Assembly (NCBI GenBank): GCA_900638155.1
Contig: LR134495.1
Coordinates: forward strand, 1,488,001-1,552,000
Direction: 5' to 3'
DNA: 64,000 bases
DNA from: Mannheimia haemolytica
GTDB taxonomy: Bacteria; Pseudomonadota; Gammaproteobacteria; Enterobacterales; Pasteurellaceae
The notes under the pieces were generated by a model that was not told the DNA's origin, searched no databases, and was given only the letters and a program-made list of their open reading frames with translations. Numbering within the stretch: position 1 is the stretch's first letter; each line of letters begins with the position of its first letter. Position numbers and translations under genes: made by a program. Positions 26,239-35,416 of the stretch are shown here, one piece after another.

Positions 26239-27685
26239 AATGCCCTCCTGTGTAATTATCAAAACGGGAATACTGCCCTTGGAACGTTAAACGCACCCGA
26301 CCAATCGGGCCGTTACGTTGTTTTCCGATAATAATTTCCGCAATGCCTTTCAGATCGGAATTGTCGTTATAGACCTCATCACGATAAATAAACATAATTA
26401 AGTCTGCATCTTGCTCAATAGAACCTGACTCACGCAAATCCGAGTTTACCGGACGTTTATCGGCACGTTGTTCCAAACTCCGGTTTAGCTGAGAAAGAGC
26501 GACTACTGGCACTTCTAATTCTTTCGCTAGTGCCTTTAAAGAACGGGAAATTTCTGCGATTTCTAAAGTACGATTATCTGCAAATCCCGGCGCTCGCATT
26601 AATTGGAGATAGTCCACCATAATCAAGCTTAATCCGCCATTTTCACGATAAATCCGTCTCGCTCGAGAACGTAATTCGGTCGGTGTTAAACCGGAGCTAT
26701 CATCAATATAGATATTATTACGTTCTTGTAAAATTGCCATTGTGCTGGAGATTTTAGCAGTGTCTTCATCATCTGAAATCTGACCGGTTCGGATCTTGGT
26801 TTGATCGACCCGAGAAAGTGAGGCAAGCATACGCATCATAATTTGGTCTGCCGGCATCTCCAGGCTGAAAATTAGCACTGGCTTTGCCGGTTTTTTCTTC
26901 GGATTACCCTGTTCGTCTAAATCATCTTTATCTTCAATATCCACTAATGAGGCATTTTCACATAAGTTCATTGCAAAAGTAGTTTTCCCCATTGAAGGAC
27001 GGGCTGCCACAATGATTAAATCCGAAGGCTGTAACCCTGCGGTTTTTTTATTGAGATCAACAAACCCGGTAGAAACACCAGTAACTCCGCCGTTATGGCG
27101 ATTTTTAGATAGCGTATCCATTCGAGCGAGTGTTTTAAGCAAAATATCGTCAATACGTTGTGGACCTTCATTGGCGTTATTGCGTTTTTCTGCAATTTCA
27201 AACACAATTCGCTCTGCCTCGTCTAACACTTCTTTGGAGTTACGCCCTTTCGTTTTGTAGCCCATTTCCGCAATTTGATTGCCGGCACTGATTACACTTC
27301 TTAAATCGGAACGATCTCGCACAATATCCGCATAGGCTAAAATATTTGCTGCACTCGGGGTATTTTTAGAAAGCTCGGCTAAATAGGCAAAACCTCCTAC
27401 ATCTTGCAGCACCCCTTTGTCTTTTAAGGCTTGATCCAGCGTAATAATATCAATCGGTTTATTGTGGCGCACCAACTCCGCCATTTGTTCAAAAATAATT
27501 CGATGCGCATAGTTGTAAAAATCGTGCGGTTGTACACGCTCAGCAACATTATCCCAGTGATCATTACTGAGCATAATGCCACCAAGCACCGCTTGCTCTG
27601 CCTCAATCGAATGTGGTGAGATATTAATTTGCTCAACCTGCTTATCTTTCATCTTCTCTTGGGTTGTTCCGCTATATTCTGCCAT
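26222..27685 (-). CDS. dnaB: Replicative DNA helicase DnaB
   Basis: This 487-residue hexameric helicase unwinds DNA at the replication fork. The N-terminal domain covers about residues 20-125 ([16 protein letters not shown]). The RecA-like domain has Walker [10 protein letters not shown] at 228-236, Walker [11 protein letters not shown], the [15 protein letters not shown] loop and the C-terminal end. Compared with E. coli it carries about 18 extra, charged residues after ENASL ([20 protein letters not shown]), an insertion I recall also from Haemophilus. It is 45% longer in that loop region only; the rest aligns without gaps. It heads the dnaB-ycgL-nrdR unit. Confidence 0.98.
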   Translation of the reverse strand: MAEYSGTTQEKMKDKQVEQINISPHSIEAEQAVLGGIMLSNDHWDNVAERVQPHDFYNYAHRIIFEQMAELVRHNKPIDIITLDQALKDKGVLQDVGGFAYLAELSKNTPSAANILAYADIVRDRSDLRSVISAGNQIAEMGYKTKGRNSKEVLDEAERIVFEIAEKRNNANEGPQRIDDILLKTLARMDTLSKNRHNGGVTGVSTGFVDLNKKTAGLQPSDLIIVAARPSMGKTTFAMNLCENASLVDIEDKDDLDEQGNPKKKPAKPVLIFSLEMPADQIMMRMLASLSRVDQTKIRTGQISDDEDTAKISSTMAILQERNNIYIDDSSGLTPTELRSRARRIYRENGGLSLIMVDYLQLMRAPGFADNRTLEIAEISRSLKALAKELEVPVVALSQLNRSLEQRADKRPVNSDLRESGSIEQDADLIMFIYRDEVYNDNSDLKGIAEIIIGKQRNGPIGRVRLTFQGQYSRFDNYTGGHYDDEY

Positions 27686-27824
27686 ATTTTTCTCTTGCTA
27701 TAATGACGTATTGATGTACATAGTGTATCGGAATTTTAATTAAATTGAAATTTGCAAATTTTAGGCAAAATTCGCCCGCTTGTTATTTTCCGCTTTACTT
27801 AAAATCAATTTTCGTTAAAATCTT

Positions 27825-27839
27825 TGAGAATTATTTTCA
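27825..27839. promoter_or_regulatory. Fur box before the siderophore ABC operon
   Basis: TGAGAATTATTTTCA matches 12 of the 14 scored positions of the 7-1-7 Fur motif TGATAAT-n-ATTATCA and is nearly palindromic. It ends 19 bases before the start codon of the binding-protein gene, so iron-replete repression by Fur is expected. Confidence 0.75.
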
Positions 27840-27858
27840 ATATAAATGGAGTTATCCA

Positions 27859-28758
27859 ATGATTAAAAAAGCCTTGTTTGCATTGACCGCAACTGCTGTG
27901 TTTGCTGCGTCTGCATTTGCCAAAGATGTTACTATTCCAACTGCACGTGGAGAGGTTACTTTCAAAGAAACCCCTTCTAAAATTGCCGTGTTTGATACCG
28001 GAAGTTTGGATACTTTACAAGCCTTAGGTGTAAAAATTGACGGTATGCCTGAATTTAAGGTGCTTTCTTATCTTAAGCCGAGTGCAGACAAAGCGGTAAA
28101 TGTCGGCACAGTGTTTGAACCGAATTTAGAAGCATTAAATGCGTTAAATCCAGACTTAATCATTGTTGGCACACGCACAGCAAAAAAATTTGATGAAGTC
28201 AGCCAGCTAGCTAAAACCATCGACATGACGGATAATGGCGATAAATTAATCGAAAGCGGATTACAGCGTCTTGATTCTTTCGGCAAATTATTTAATAAAG
28301 AAGCGGAAGCTGGAAAACTAAAAGCAGAAATTAATACCTTATTAGACCAAACCAAAGCGGCAGTAAAAGGTAAAGGGAACGGACTGATTATTTTAGTCAA
28401 TGGCGGCAAAATTTCCGCATTTGGTTCAGGCTATCGTTTAAGTTGGATTCACGATAATTTAGGGATCCCAATGGCAGATCCGAGCATTAAAAATACCGGA
28501 CACGGTCAGCCAGTTTCGTTTGAATTTATCCAAAAGCTCAATCCAGATTGGTTATTTGTGCTAGACCGTATTGCGGCTATCGGGCAAGAAGGTCAATCAG
28601 CCCAACAAGTGTTGAATAATGAATTAGTTCGTCAAACCAAAGCTTGGAAAAACGGTAATATCGTCTATCTAAGTGCTGCCTCATATTTAGCGCCGGGTGG
28701 TTATGAGCAGATGAAAACCGACCTAACTAATATTAAAACAGCATTTGAGAAAAAATAA
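27859..28758 (+). CDS. Ferric-siderophore ABC transporter, binding protein (CeuE/FatB/YclQ-like)
   Basis: This 299-residue periplasmic protein has signal peptide MIKKALFALTATAVFAASAFA and a class III binding-protein fold with a long backbone helix. Blocks seen are PSKIAVFDTGSLDTLQALGV, LNPDLIIVGTRTAKKFDEV and INPDW-like LNPDWLFVLDRIAAIGQEG. This resembles the catecholate-binding CeuE, FatB and VctP group. There is no lipobox, so it is soluble in the periplasm. The ATG at 27859 has TGGAG in front; the longer in-frame start at 27745 would lie over the Fur box. Together with the esterase at 6518 it suggests use of hydrolysed catechol siderophores. Confidence 0.86.
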   Translation: MIKKALFALTATAVFAASAFAKDVTIPTARGEVTFKETPSKIAVFDTGSLDTLQALGVKIDGMPEFKVLSYLKPSADKAVNVGTVFEPNLEALNALNPDLIIVGTRTAKKFDEVSQLAKTIDMTDNGDKLIESGLQRLDSFGKLFNKEAEAGKLKAEINTLLDQTKAAVKGKGNGLIILVNGGKISAFGSGYRLSWIHDNLGIPMADPSIKNTGHGQPVSFEFIQKLNPDWLFVLDRIAAIGQEGQSAQQVLNNELVRQTKAWKNGNIVYLSAASYLAPGGYEQMKTDLTNIKTAFEKK

Positions 28759-28852
28759 TTAACCTTACAAGCGGTCAAATTTCCTCATATTTTTGCAAGT
28801 CCTCTGTCTTTGCAAAAAAGAGAGAGAATATGACCGCTTGCTATTTATCGCT

Positions 28853-29821
28853 ATGTTCTCTTTTTTTAGATTAAATCTGTTTCTTTTAATATTACTCATT
28901 CCAATCAGTGCCAGTGTGGGCGTGGCAGATTTTCATTGGAGTGAAATTTTTCATTCTTCCGAACAAAGTCAGATCTTTTTTATCAGCCGTTTGCCAAGAA
29001 CGCTTGCGGTGATCTTAGTCGGTGCAACATTAGCTGTTGCAGGTATGGTGCTACAAATTGTGCTGAAAAACCGTTTTATTGAACCCAGTATGATTGGTGC
29101 CAGCCAAAGTGCAGCGATTGGTATTTTGCTTGCAAGTTTACTTTTCCCAACATCAGCATTACTGTTGAAAATGTCTATTGCGACATTAAGTGCATTAATG
29201 GGAATAGGGCTTTTTATGTTACTCATTCGCCAATTACCGCCTCATCAACAATTAATGCTGCCATTAATCGGGATCGTTTTTGGTAATGTTATTGAAGCTA
29301 TCAGCACTTTTATTGCTTATGAAACTGACAGCCTACAAGTGCTTTCGATTTGGTTTTCGGGGGATTTCTCCGGTATTTTGGCAGGTCGGTATGAACTGCT
29401 TTGGATTACCGCTATTCTGGCTGTTGTGGTTTATGTGATGGCAGATCAATTAACCATTGCAGGCCTTGGTGAAAATATTAGTACCAACTTAGGCATTAAC
29501 TACAAACAAATGACTTGGCTTGCCTTAATTGTGGTGGCGATGATTACCGCTATTGTCGTGGTGACGGTTGGACAGATTCCGTTTATCGGCTTGGTCGTCC
29601 CTAATATTGTCTCTCGCATAGCAGGTGACCGATTGCGTAAAAATCTGCCTGCGGTCGTGGTGTTAGGTGCGAATTTAGTCCTGATTTGTGACATTTTAGG
29701 GCGAGCCATCAATGCCCCTTATGAAGTGCCGATTTCTACTATTTTTGGGATTATTGGGACAGTGATTTTCCTCTATTTATTGCTCAAAGGGAAACGGGCT
29801 GAGGAGAAGGCTCGTGGTTAG
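28853..29821 (+). CDS. Ferric-siderophore ABC transporter, permease 1 (FecCD family)
   Basis: This 322-residue inner-membrane protein of the FecCD/BtuC family has about nine helices. The family motif RLPRTLAVILVGATLAVAGM is near residue 45, and GQIPFIGLVVPNIVSRIAGD near 235 is the ATPase-contact region. The ATG at 28853 has no good ribosome-binding site. A 14-codon open frame with a purine-rich leader (AGAGAGAAT, ATG 28830, stop 28874) overlaps it in another frame and could couple its translation. It overlaps the next permease start by eight bases. The gap after the binding-protein gene carries two inverted uptake cores. Confidence 0.88.
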   Translation: MFSFFRLNLFLLILLIPISASVGVADFHWSEIFHSSEQSQIFFISRLPRTLAVILVGATLAVAGMVLQIVLKNRFIEPSMIGASQSAAIGILLASLLFPTSALLLKMSIATLSALMGIGLFMLLIRQLPPHQQLMLPLIGIVFGNVIEAISTFIAYETDSLQVLSIWFSGDFSGILAGRYELLWITAILAVVVYVMADQLTIAGLGENISTNLGINYKQMTWLALIVVAMITAIVVVTVGQIPFIGLVVPNIVSRIAGDRLRKNLPAVVVLGANLVLICDILGRAINAPYEVPISTIFGIIGTVIFLYLLLKGKRAEEKARG

Positions 29822-30752
29822 ATCACGCTTTATAGTTTTAAGCTTAATCTTATTAGCAAGCATTCTGTTTTATATGACCTATAATGCGAAAGGTAATTGG
29901 GACTTTATATTGCAACTGCGTGGCAAAAAGCTTATTTTGCTCTGTACTATTGCTTATACGATTGGTATTTCGACCCTGTTATTCCAAACACTCACACATA
30001 ATCCTATTTTAACCCCAAGTATTTTGGGGTTCGATTCGCTCTACTTGTTATTGCAAACCTCGTTAGTATTTTTATTTGGCGGTTTAGGCTTTACTCAGTT
30101 AGACCCAAGCTATAAGTTTTTCTTTGAAACCTTGTTAATGCTAGGAGCATCAATATTATTGTTTAGCTCACTGAATAAAAATAGATCCGATTTAACCCGA
30201 ATGATTTTAATTGGGGTCATCTTTGGCGTCTTATTTAGGAGCCTAAATAATTTGTTGCAACGTATGATCGACCCAACAGAGTTTGCCGTTGCTCAAGGCT
30301 CTTCTTTTGCCTCATTTAACCTGACTACCCCCTCATTACTTTGGATTGGTGCTATTATCGCCCTTCTCTCTGCCATTTGGATCTGGTTACAACGGCATAA
30401 ATTAGATATTTTGTTACTCGGCAAAGATAAGGCGATTGGGCTTGGATTAGAATATCATCAATTTTCACGTCAATTACTAATCTGTTGTGGGTTGTTGGTA
30501 TCTGTTTCAACCGCACTTGTCGGCCCGATTCTATTTCTTGGGCTACTTGTTTGTGCCATTGTGAATGCCATTAGCCCGACCGTTTGCCATAGCGTACGAA
30601 TGCCAATGACTTTTTTAATCTCTGCCATCACCTTAATTTTAGGGCAAGCAATCTTCGAGCAAGTGCTGAAAATGCAAGGGGTTCTGAGTGTCGTTATTGA
30701 ATTTATTGGCGGTATAGTCTTTATTTATCTCATCTTAAAACGGAAAAAATAA
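29814..30752 (+). CDS. Ferric-siderophore ABC transporter, permease 2 (FecCD family)
   Basis: This FecCD-type permease of 312 residues is probably started by GTG at 29814, which overlaps the end of permease 1 and has GAGGAGAAGG in front. Membrane spans are frequent (IVLSLILLASILFYM, LILLCTIAYTIGIS, LLICCGLLVSVSTALVGP). The second permease in this operon type (CeuC, YclP, FatC) is more divergent from FecC, and this one fits that. It forms a heterodimer with permease 1. Confidence 0.87.
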   Translation: MVRSRFIVLSLILLASILFYMTYNAKGNWDFILQLRGKKLILLCTIAYTIGISTLLFQTLTHNPILTPSILGFDSLYLLLQTSLVFLFGGLGFTQLDPSYKFFFETLLMLGASILLFSSLNKNRSDLTRMILIGVIFGVLFRSLNNLLQRMIDPTEFAVAQGSSFASFNLTTPSLLWIGAIIALLSAIWIWLQRHKLDILLLGKDKAIGLGLEYHQFSRQLLICCGLLVSVSTALVGPILFLGLLVCAIVNAISPTVCHSVRMPMTFLISAITLILGQAIFEQVLKMQGVLSVVIEFIGGIVFIYLILKRKK

Positions 30753-30771
30753 CCATAAATTAAGGAAGAAA

Positions 30772-31530
30772 ATGATAACGGTTAAAAATCTTCACTACAA
30801 AATCGGCAATGCAAAAATTCTGAATAATATCAATTTAACCATTCCAAATGGCGGCATTACCGCTTTAATCGGAGCAAATGGTGCGGGCAAATCCACCCTG
30901 CTCTCTTTAATTGCACGCTTGCAACCTATCCAACAGGGTGAAATCCACTTAAATGAGCTGAATATAGCCAACACAGCTTCTCAAACTATCGCTCGACAAC
31001 TGGCTATCTTGACCCAAGATAATGTGATTCATAGCCGTATTACCGTCAAAGATCTGCTGTTATTTGGGCGTTACCCTCATCATCAAGGCAGAATCACTTC
31101 GCACGATAATGCCATTGTAGAAGAAGCTCTGGTACGATTTGATTTATCGACTTTCTCCCACCGATTCTTAAATGAATTATCCGGAGGGCAACGCCAGCGG
31201 GCATTAATTGCAATGACCTTCTGTCAGCAAACCGATCATATCTTATTAGATGAACCACTGAATAATTTAGATATGTTCCATGCTCGGGAATTAATGAAAT
31301 TATTACGAAAATTAACCGATGAACTCGCCTTAACTACTATAATGGTGGTACACGACATCAACATTGCTGCTGCTTACGCAGATACTATTATTGCAATGAA
31401 AGATGGTGGAATTAAGATGATCGGCACCCCAAAAGAGATTATCACCACTGAAAATTTAAAAACAGTGTTTAATCTTGATGCCGAAGTGTTAGAATGCCAA
31501 GGCAAACCTTTAGTTATTCATCATATTTAA
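30772..31530 (+). CDS. Ferric-siderophore ABC transporter, ATPase
   Basis: This 252-residue ABC ATPase has Walker A GANGAGKST near 36, Q-loop ILTQDN, signature [13 protein letters not shown] near 136, Walker B ILLDEPLNNLD and the H-loop VVHDIN. It is of the FepC/FecE family. It completes a binding protein - permease - permease - ATPase operon in the order of ceu and yclNOPQ-like systems. It is convergent with glnD and separated from it by an uptake-sequence hairpin. Confidence 0.93.
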   Translation: MITVKNLHYKIGNAKILNNINLTIPNGGITALIGANGAGKSTLLSLIARLQPIQQGEIHLNELNIANTASQTIARQLAILTQDNVIHSRITVKDLLLFGRYPHHQGRITSHDNAIVEEALVRFDLSTFSHRFLNELSGGQRQRALIAMTFCQQTDHILLDEPLNNLDMFHARELMKLLRKLTDELALTTIMVVHDINIAAAYADTIIAMKDGGIKMIGTPKEIITTENLKTVFNLDAEVLECQGKPLVIHHI

Positions 31531-31673
31531 CGTTTGAAGATCATGGTAATTAATAAAAATTGCGTCTTAATTTATTAATCTAAACGATAGAAACTTATAT
31601 TTAGTTTCTAATTTCTTGAATTCTCAACCTCTCTTAACTCGTGATTTAATTTACCTAAAACGTTGAAAAATTT

Positions 31674-31701
31674 ACCGCTTGCAGTCTTCACTCCAAGCGG
31701 T
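31674..31701. terminator. Convergent terminator of inverted uptake sequences
   Basis: ACCGCTTG (31674-31681) and CAAGCGGT (31694-31701) form an 8-bp perfect stem with a 12-base loop. T-rich sequence follows on both strands. It lies between the siderophore ATPase gene and the glnD stop. Confidence 0.75.
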
Positions 31702-31706
31702 TGTTT

Positions 31707-34271
31707 TCATTCACTATCTAGTTCGGTAATTAGAATGGCTTTTAGTTCTAACTGTTCTTGTTCCGATAAAGCTTTTCCTTGATCATTACTGACCACAAAG
31801 AAATCCTCTACCCTTTCACCAATAGTCGTAATTTTCGCATTAATTAAATTTAATCGGAGCCGGTTAAAAATATAGCCTATTTGTGCCAACAACCCTTCTC
31901 TATCCAAGGTAAAAAGTTCAAATTCGGTTTGTTGCTTTGATGACGGAGGAAGAAAACGCAGCCGAGTTTTACGCTTAAATGACAAATGTTTCACCGGTTT
32001 TTTGGTAAATTTTATGCCTGTTTCAGTTAAGCTTAACATTTTCATCATCGCCTGCTGAATTTGCATACATCTCTCATCGATTAAATCATCACCATCACGC
32101 TCGCTCACAATAAAGCTGTCTAATACTACGCCATTTTCAGTAGTAATAATTTGTGCATCGTGAATGCTAATGCGTTTTTGGCTGAGTAATTGGGCGATTC
32201 GAGCAAACAGTTGAGGTTGATCTTGGCAACATACAAAAATTTCTGTACCACCACGGGCATATTCATTACTGATTAAAACCATCGGCAACCGGCGAGTTTT
32301 TACATAATGCAGAGCGTGCCATACCAACTGAGTCGGTGTATGGTGAAGAAAATAACGCTCCGGGCAAGGTTGCCAAAATGCGTTTAATGCTACTCGCTCA
32401 TCAGCTGAAAGCACGAACTTCATCAGTTCTAATGCTTGCAAGCGATGCTCTTGTGCCACTGCTTGATAATTCAAATTTTGAGCCAGTTGCTGTAGCGTAA
32501 ATTGATATAATTGGGTAAACAGCGAGGCTTTCCAATCATTCCAGAGGCTCTCACTGGTTGCACAAATATCTGCAACCGTTAAACAAAGTAGTGAAGATAA
32601 AGCGGTCTGATTTTGCACTTTTTTTGCAAATTCGCTGATGATTTGCGGATCGTGGATATCTCGTCTTTGTGCGGTGATCGACATTGTCAAATGCTCTGCC
32701 ACCAGCCAAACCATATCATTGATTTGTGCTTGAGAAAAACCGTGTAGTTCCGCAAATTCTCGCATATCCACCGCACCAACTTGAGCGTGTTCGCCCTCTC
32801 TACCCTTGCCAATATCGTGGAAAAGAGCCGCAAGATAGAGCAACGGTTTCTCAGAAAGCGTTGCAAATAGCTGATGACATAGTGGGAAAAACGCCCGACT
32901 TGGATCTTCGCTAAAATTTTCTAAATTTAACATGACTCTGACCGTATGCTCATCGACTGTATAAATATGGAATAGGTCGAATTGCATTAGTCCTTCGATC
33001 CCCTTCCATTGCGGTAGATAAGCACTCAAAAAACCCAGTTGGTGCATTGGAAGTATTGCTCGGCTTATGACTTTCGGTTGAGCAAAAAGCTGTACAAATT
33101 TCGCTCGCATTTCAGGCAAAAAGCACATAGGCTCGTGTTGTTGCTGTAAACACAGTCTCAACTGACGTAAGGTGTCGGCATTCGCTATCAACGTAGGATC
33201 GTTTGTAAGATGAAAAAAGAGATCCAACATTGTTGTGGGTTGGGTTTTAAATATTTTACGTTCGACCACAAATAATTGCTGTTCTTGCCGATAAAAATAC
33301 TGATCAAGCGGTTGTTTTTGTGCATTTTTTTGCAACTCGTTTACATAGGCTTGTTCAAAACTGTTTAACAATAATTGGCTCAGTTGCGAAATGGATTTTG
33401 TGGCTTGAAAATAATCTCGCATCATTAATTCCACCGCTTGATTTGCTTCGCCTTGGTAGCCTAATATTTCACTCAGTTGTAATTGTCTGTCAAACCGAAG
33501 GCGATTATCGTAACGTTTCAGTTGCAAATGAAGTGCAAAACGCATCCGAAAAAGTACCGCTTGTGCTGCGATCAGCTCCTTATATTCTTCCGGGTAAAGT
33601 AGCCCTTTATTGAGGAGATCGACAAAAGAAGATACACCATAATGCCGTAGCATAATCCAAGAGATTAAATGCAGATCTCGCAATCCTCCCGGGCTATGCT
33701 TGAGATCTGGCTCAAGGTTATAGCTAGTATTATGATAACGTGCATAACGCTCATTTTTTTCAGCCATTTTCGCTCTAAAAAACGCTTTAATATCCCAGAA
33801 ATCCGGCTGATAAAGTGCTTCTTTTAATCTTAGCCAAAGCGATTTATTACCTAATAAAAATCGCCCTTCCAACATATTAGTGGCAACCGAAATTTCTGCT
33901 TTCCCAATCTGAATACATTCTTCGAGCGTACGCACACTGGTGCCAAGTTGCAGTTTACTGTCCCAAAGCAAGGCAAATAGTTCGTTTAAACGCTGCTGAA
34001 TAGCCTCTTCTAGCGGTTTTTCGGTTAACACTAAGATATCCAGATCCGAAAGCGGAAACATCTCCTCACGCCCATACCCCCCTACCGCTAATAGGGTAAT
34101 ATGTTCATATTGGGTCAGTTCAAAATCTTGCCAAAGTGCTTGCAATAGTTGGTCATAAAATTGGCTACGTTGTGCAAGTAAGCTGAGTACATTTTCGGAT
34201 TGAAATGCTTGCCGCTGTTGCTCCGTAAATGCTGATAAAAGCGTTTTTAATTCGTTGCTGTTTTTCATCAT
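31707..34271 (-). CDS. glnD: Bifunctional PII uridylyltransferase/uridylyl-removing enzyme
   Basis: This 854-residue nitrogen sensor adds UMP to, and removes it from, the PII protein according to glutamine level. Domains in order are the nucleotidyltransferase (GGYGREEMFPLSDLDILVLT near 62), a helical linker, the HD domain (AALFHDIGKGREGEHAQVG near 460) and two C-terminal ACT domains (EIFVCCQDQPQLFARIAQLL; EFELFTLDREGLLAQIGYIF). It is slightly shorter than E. coli GlnD (890). Start codons at 34271 and 34268 are equivalent, with GGAAGAG in front. It is divergent from yrbG. The PII gene is not in the window. Confidence 0.96.
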   Translation of the reverse strand: MMKNSNELKTLLSAFTEQQRQAFQSENVLSLLAQRSQFYDQLLQALWQDFELTQYEHITLLAVGGYGREEMFPLSDLDILVLTEKPLEEAIQQRLNELFALLWDSKLQLGTSVRTLEECIQIGKAEISVATNMLEGRFLLGNKSLWLRLKEALYQPDFWDIKAFFRAKMAEKNERYARYHNTSYNLEPDLKHSPGGLRDLHLISWIMLRHYGVSSFVDLLNKGLLYPEEYKELIAAQAVLFRMRFALHLQLKRYDNRLRFDRQLQLSEILGYQGEANQAVELMMRDYFQATKSISQLSQLLLNSFEQAYVNELQKNAQKQPLDQYFYRQEQQLFVVERKIFKTQPTTMLDLFFHLTNDPTLIANADTLRQLRLCLQQQHEPMCFLPEMRAKFVQLFAQPKVISRAILPMHQLGFLSAYLPQWKGIEGLMQFDLFHIYTVDEHTVRVMLNLENFSEDPSRAFFPLCHQLFATLSEKPLLYLAALFHDIGKGREGEHAQVGAVDMREFAELHGFSQAQINDMVWLVAEHLTMSITAQRRDIHDPQIISEFAKKVQNQTALSSLLCLTVADICATSESLWNDWKASLFTQLYQFTLQQLAQNLNYQAVAQEHRLQALELMKFVLSADERVALNAFWQPCPERYFLHHTPTQLVWHALHYVKTRRLPMVLISNEYARGGTEIFVCCQDQPQLFARIAQLLSQKRISIHDAQIITTENGVVLDSFIVSERDGDDLIDERCMQIQQAMMKMLSLTETGIKFTKKPVKHLSFKRKTRLRFLPPSSKQQTEFELFTLDREGLLAQIGYIFNRLRLNLINAKITTIGERVEDFFVVSNDQGKALSEQEQLELKAILITELDSE

Positions 34272-34382
34272 AATCTCTTCCTAAACTGGCAAAATAATAG
34301 GTCATTTATTTTCGTTTGCCTATATTTATTTTGGCTAAAATGCTTATAATGCCTTTATGTTTTTCATCTAAAAGGATAGTTT

Positions 34383-35360
34383 ATGACACTTGCTGTTGCC
34401 GCTATTATCGGCGGCTTAATGATATTAGTTTGGAGTGCGGATCGTTTTGTGGAAGGGGCAGCATCTACGGCTCGCCATTTTGGTATGACACCCTTGTTAA
34501 TCGGTATTGTGGTCATTGGTTTTGGTACATCTGCACCGGAGATGATCGTATCTGCCTCTTCTGCATTAAGCGGATCGCCGGGTATCGCTCTCGGTAATGC
34601 CTACGGTTCTAACATTACCAATATTGCGCTGATTTTAGGTTTAACCGCAATAATTAAACCGCTATCAGTTAATTCTGATGTGTTAAAAAAAGAATTACCG
34701 ATTTTAATGGCTGTCACCCTGCTTTCTGCTTATTTGGTTTATGATGCAAACGTCACTCAACTTGATGCGATTATTTTACTTGCTGTGTTTTTTGTATATA
34801 TGGCGTGGACAATTATTACCGCAATGAAAAGTAAAAATGATGCATTAAGCTTAGATGTTGATGCAGAATTAACCAATAGTGCTGAGATGGGATTAGGAAA
34901 ATCCATTCTTTGGCTAATTATTGGTTTAGTATTGCTAGTAATTAGTTCCCAATTCTTAGTCTGGGGAGCAGTTGAAGTGGCTAAATTTTTTGGCGTCAGT
35001 GATTTGGTAATAGGGCTTACTATTGTAGCGGTAGGCACCTCACTACCTGAATTAGCCTCTTCTATTGCAGCTGCTCGTAAAGGAGAAGTGGATTTAGCTT
35101 TAGGTAACATTATCGGTTCTAACTTATTTAATACGTTAGCCGTGGTGGGAATTGCCGGTGCTATAGAACCAATGCAAGTTTCAACGGAAGTGTTTTCTCG
35201 CGATGTCTTGATAATGTCGGCTCTCACCTTCTTATTATTCATTTTCGGGATCAACCTCTATCGTCGGACAGAAGGTGGCAGAATTAATCGGTTAGAGGGC
35301 TTATTACTCTTTGCCGCTTATGTAGGCTATAATTTCTATTTGTTTAAAACTGCGGTCTAG
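34383..35360 (+). CDS. yrbG: Calcium/sodium antiporter YrbG
   Basis: This 325-residue cation antiporter of the CaCA superfamily has ten helices with two inverted alpha-repeats: GFGTSAPEMIVSASSALSGS near 46 and AVGTSLPELASSIAAARKGE near 219. These repeats carry the acidic ion-binding residues. Each is followed by the GN-x-x-GSN motif (LGNAYGSNITNIALILG, LGNIIGSNLFNTLAVVG). It is monocistronic; a consensus -10 TATAAT lies at 34345-34350, and a 10-bp terminator hairpin follows. Confidence 0.92.
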   Translation: MTLAVAAIIGGLMILVWSADRFVEGAASTARHFGMTPLLIGIVVIGFGTSAPEMIVSASSALSGSPGIALGNAYGSNITNIALILGLTAIIKPLSVNSDVLKKELPILMAVTLLSAYLVYDANVTQLDAIILLAVFFVYMAWTIITAMKSKNDALSLDVDAELTNSAEMGLGKSILWLIIGLVLLVISSQFLVWGAVEVAKFFGVSDLVIGLTIVAVGTSLPELASSIAAARKGEVDLALGNIIGSNLFNTLAVVGIAGAIEPMQVSTEVFSRDVLIMSALTFLLFIFGINLYRRTEGGRINRLEGLLLFAAYVGYNFYLFKTAV

Positions 35361-35370
35361 TGCCAAATTC

Positions 35371-35394
35371 AAAGAGCCACAAACGTGGCTCTTT
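35371..35394. terminator. Bidirectional terminator between yrbG and serC
   Basis: Perfect 10-bp stem AAAGAGCCAC / GTGGCTCTTT with loop AAAC. A-rich and T-rich flanks make it usable on both strands of the convergent pair. Confidence 0.88.
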
Positions 35395-35416
35395 AATTTA
35401 TATGCTTAAGCTTGAA

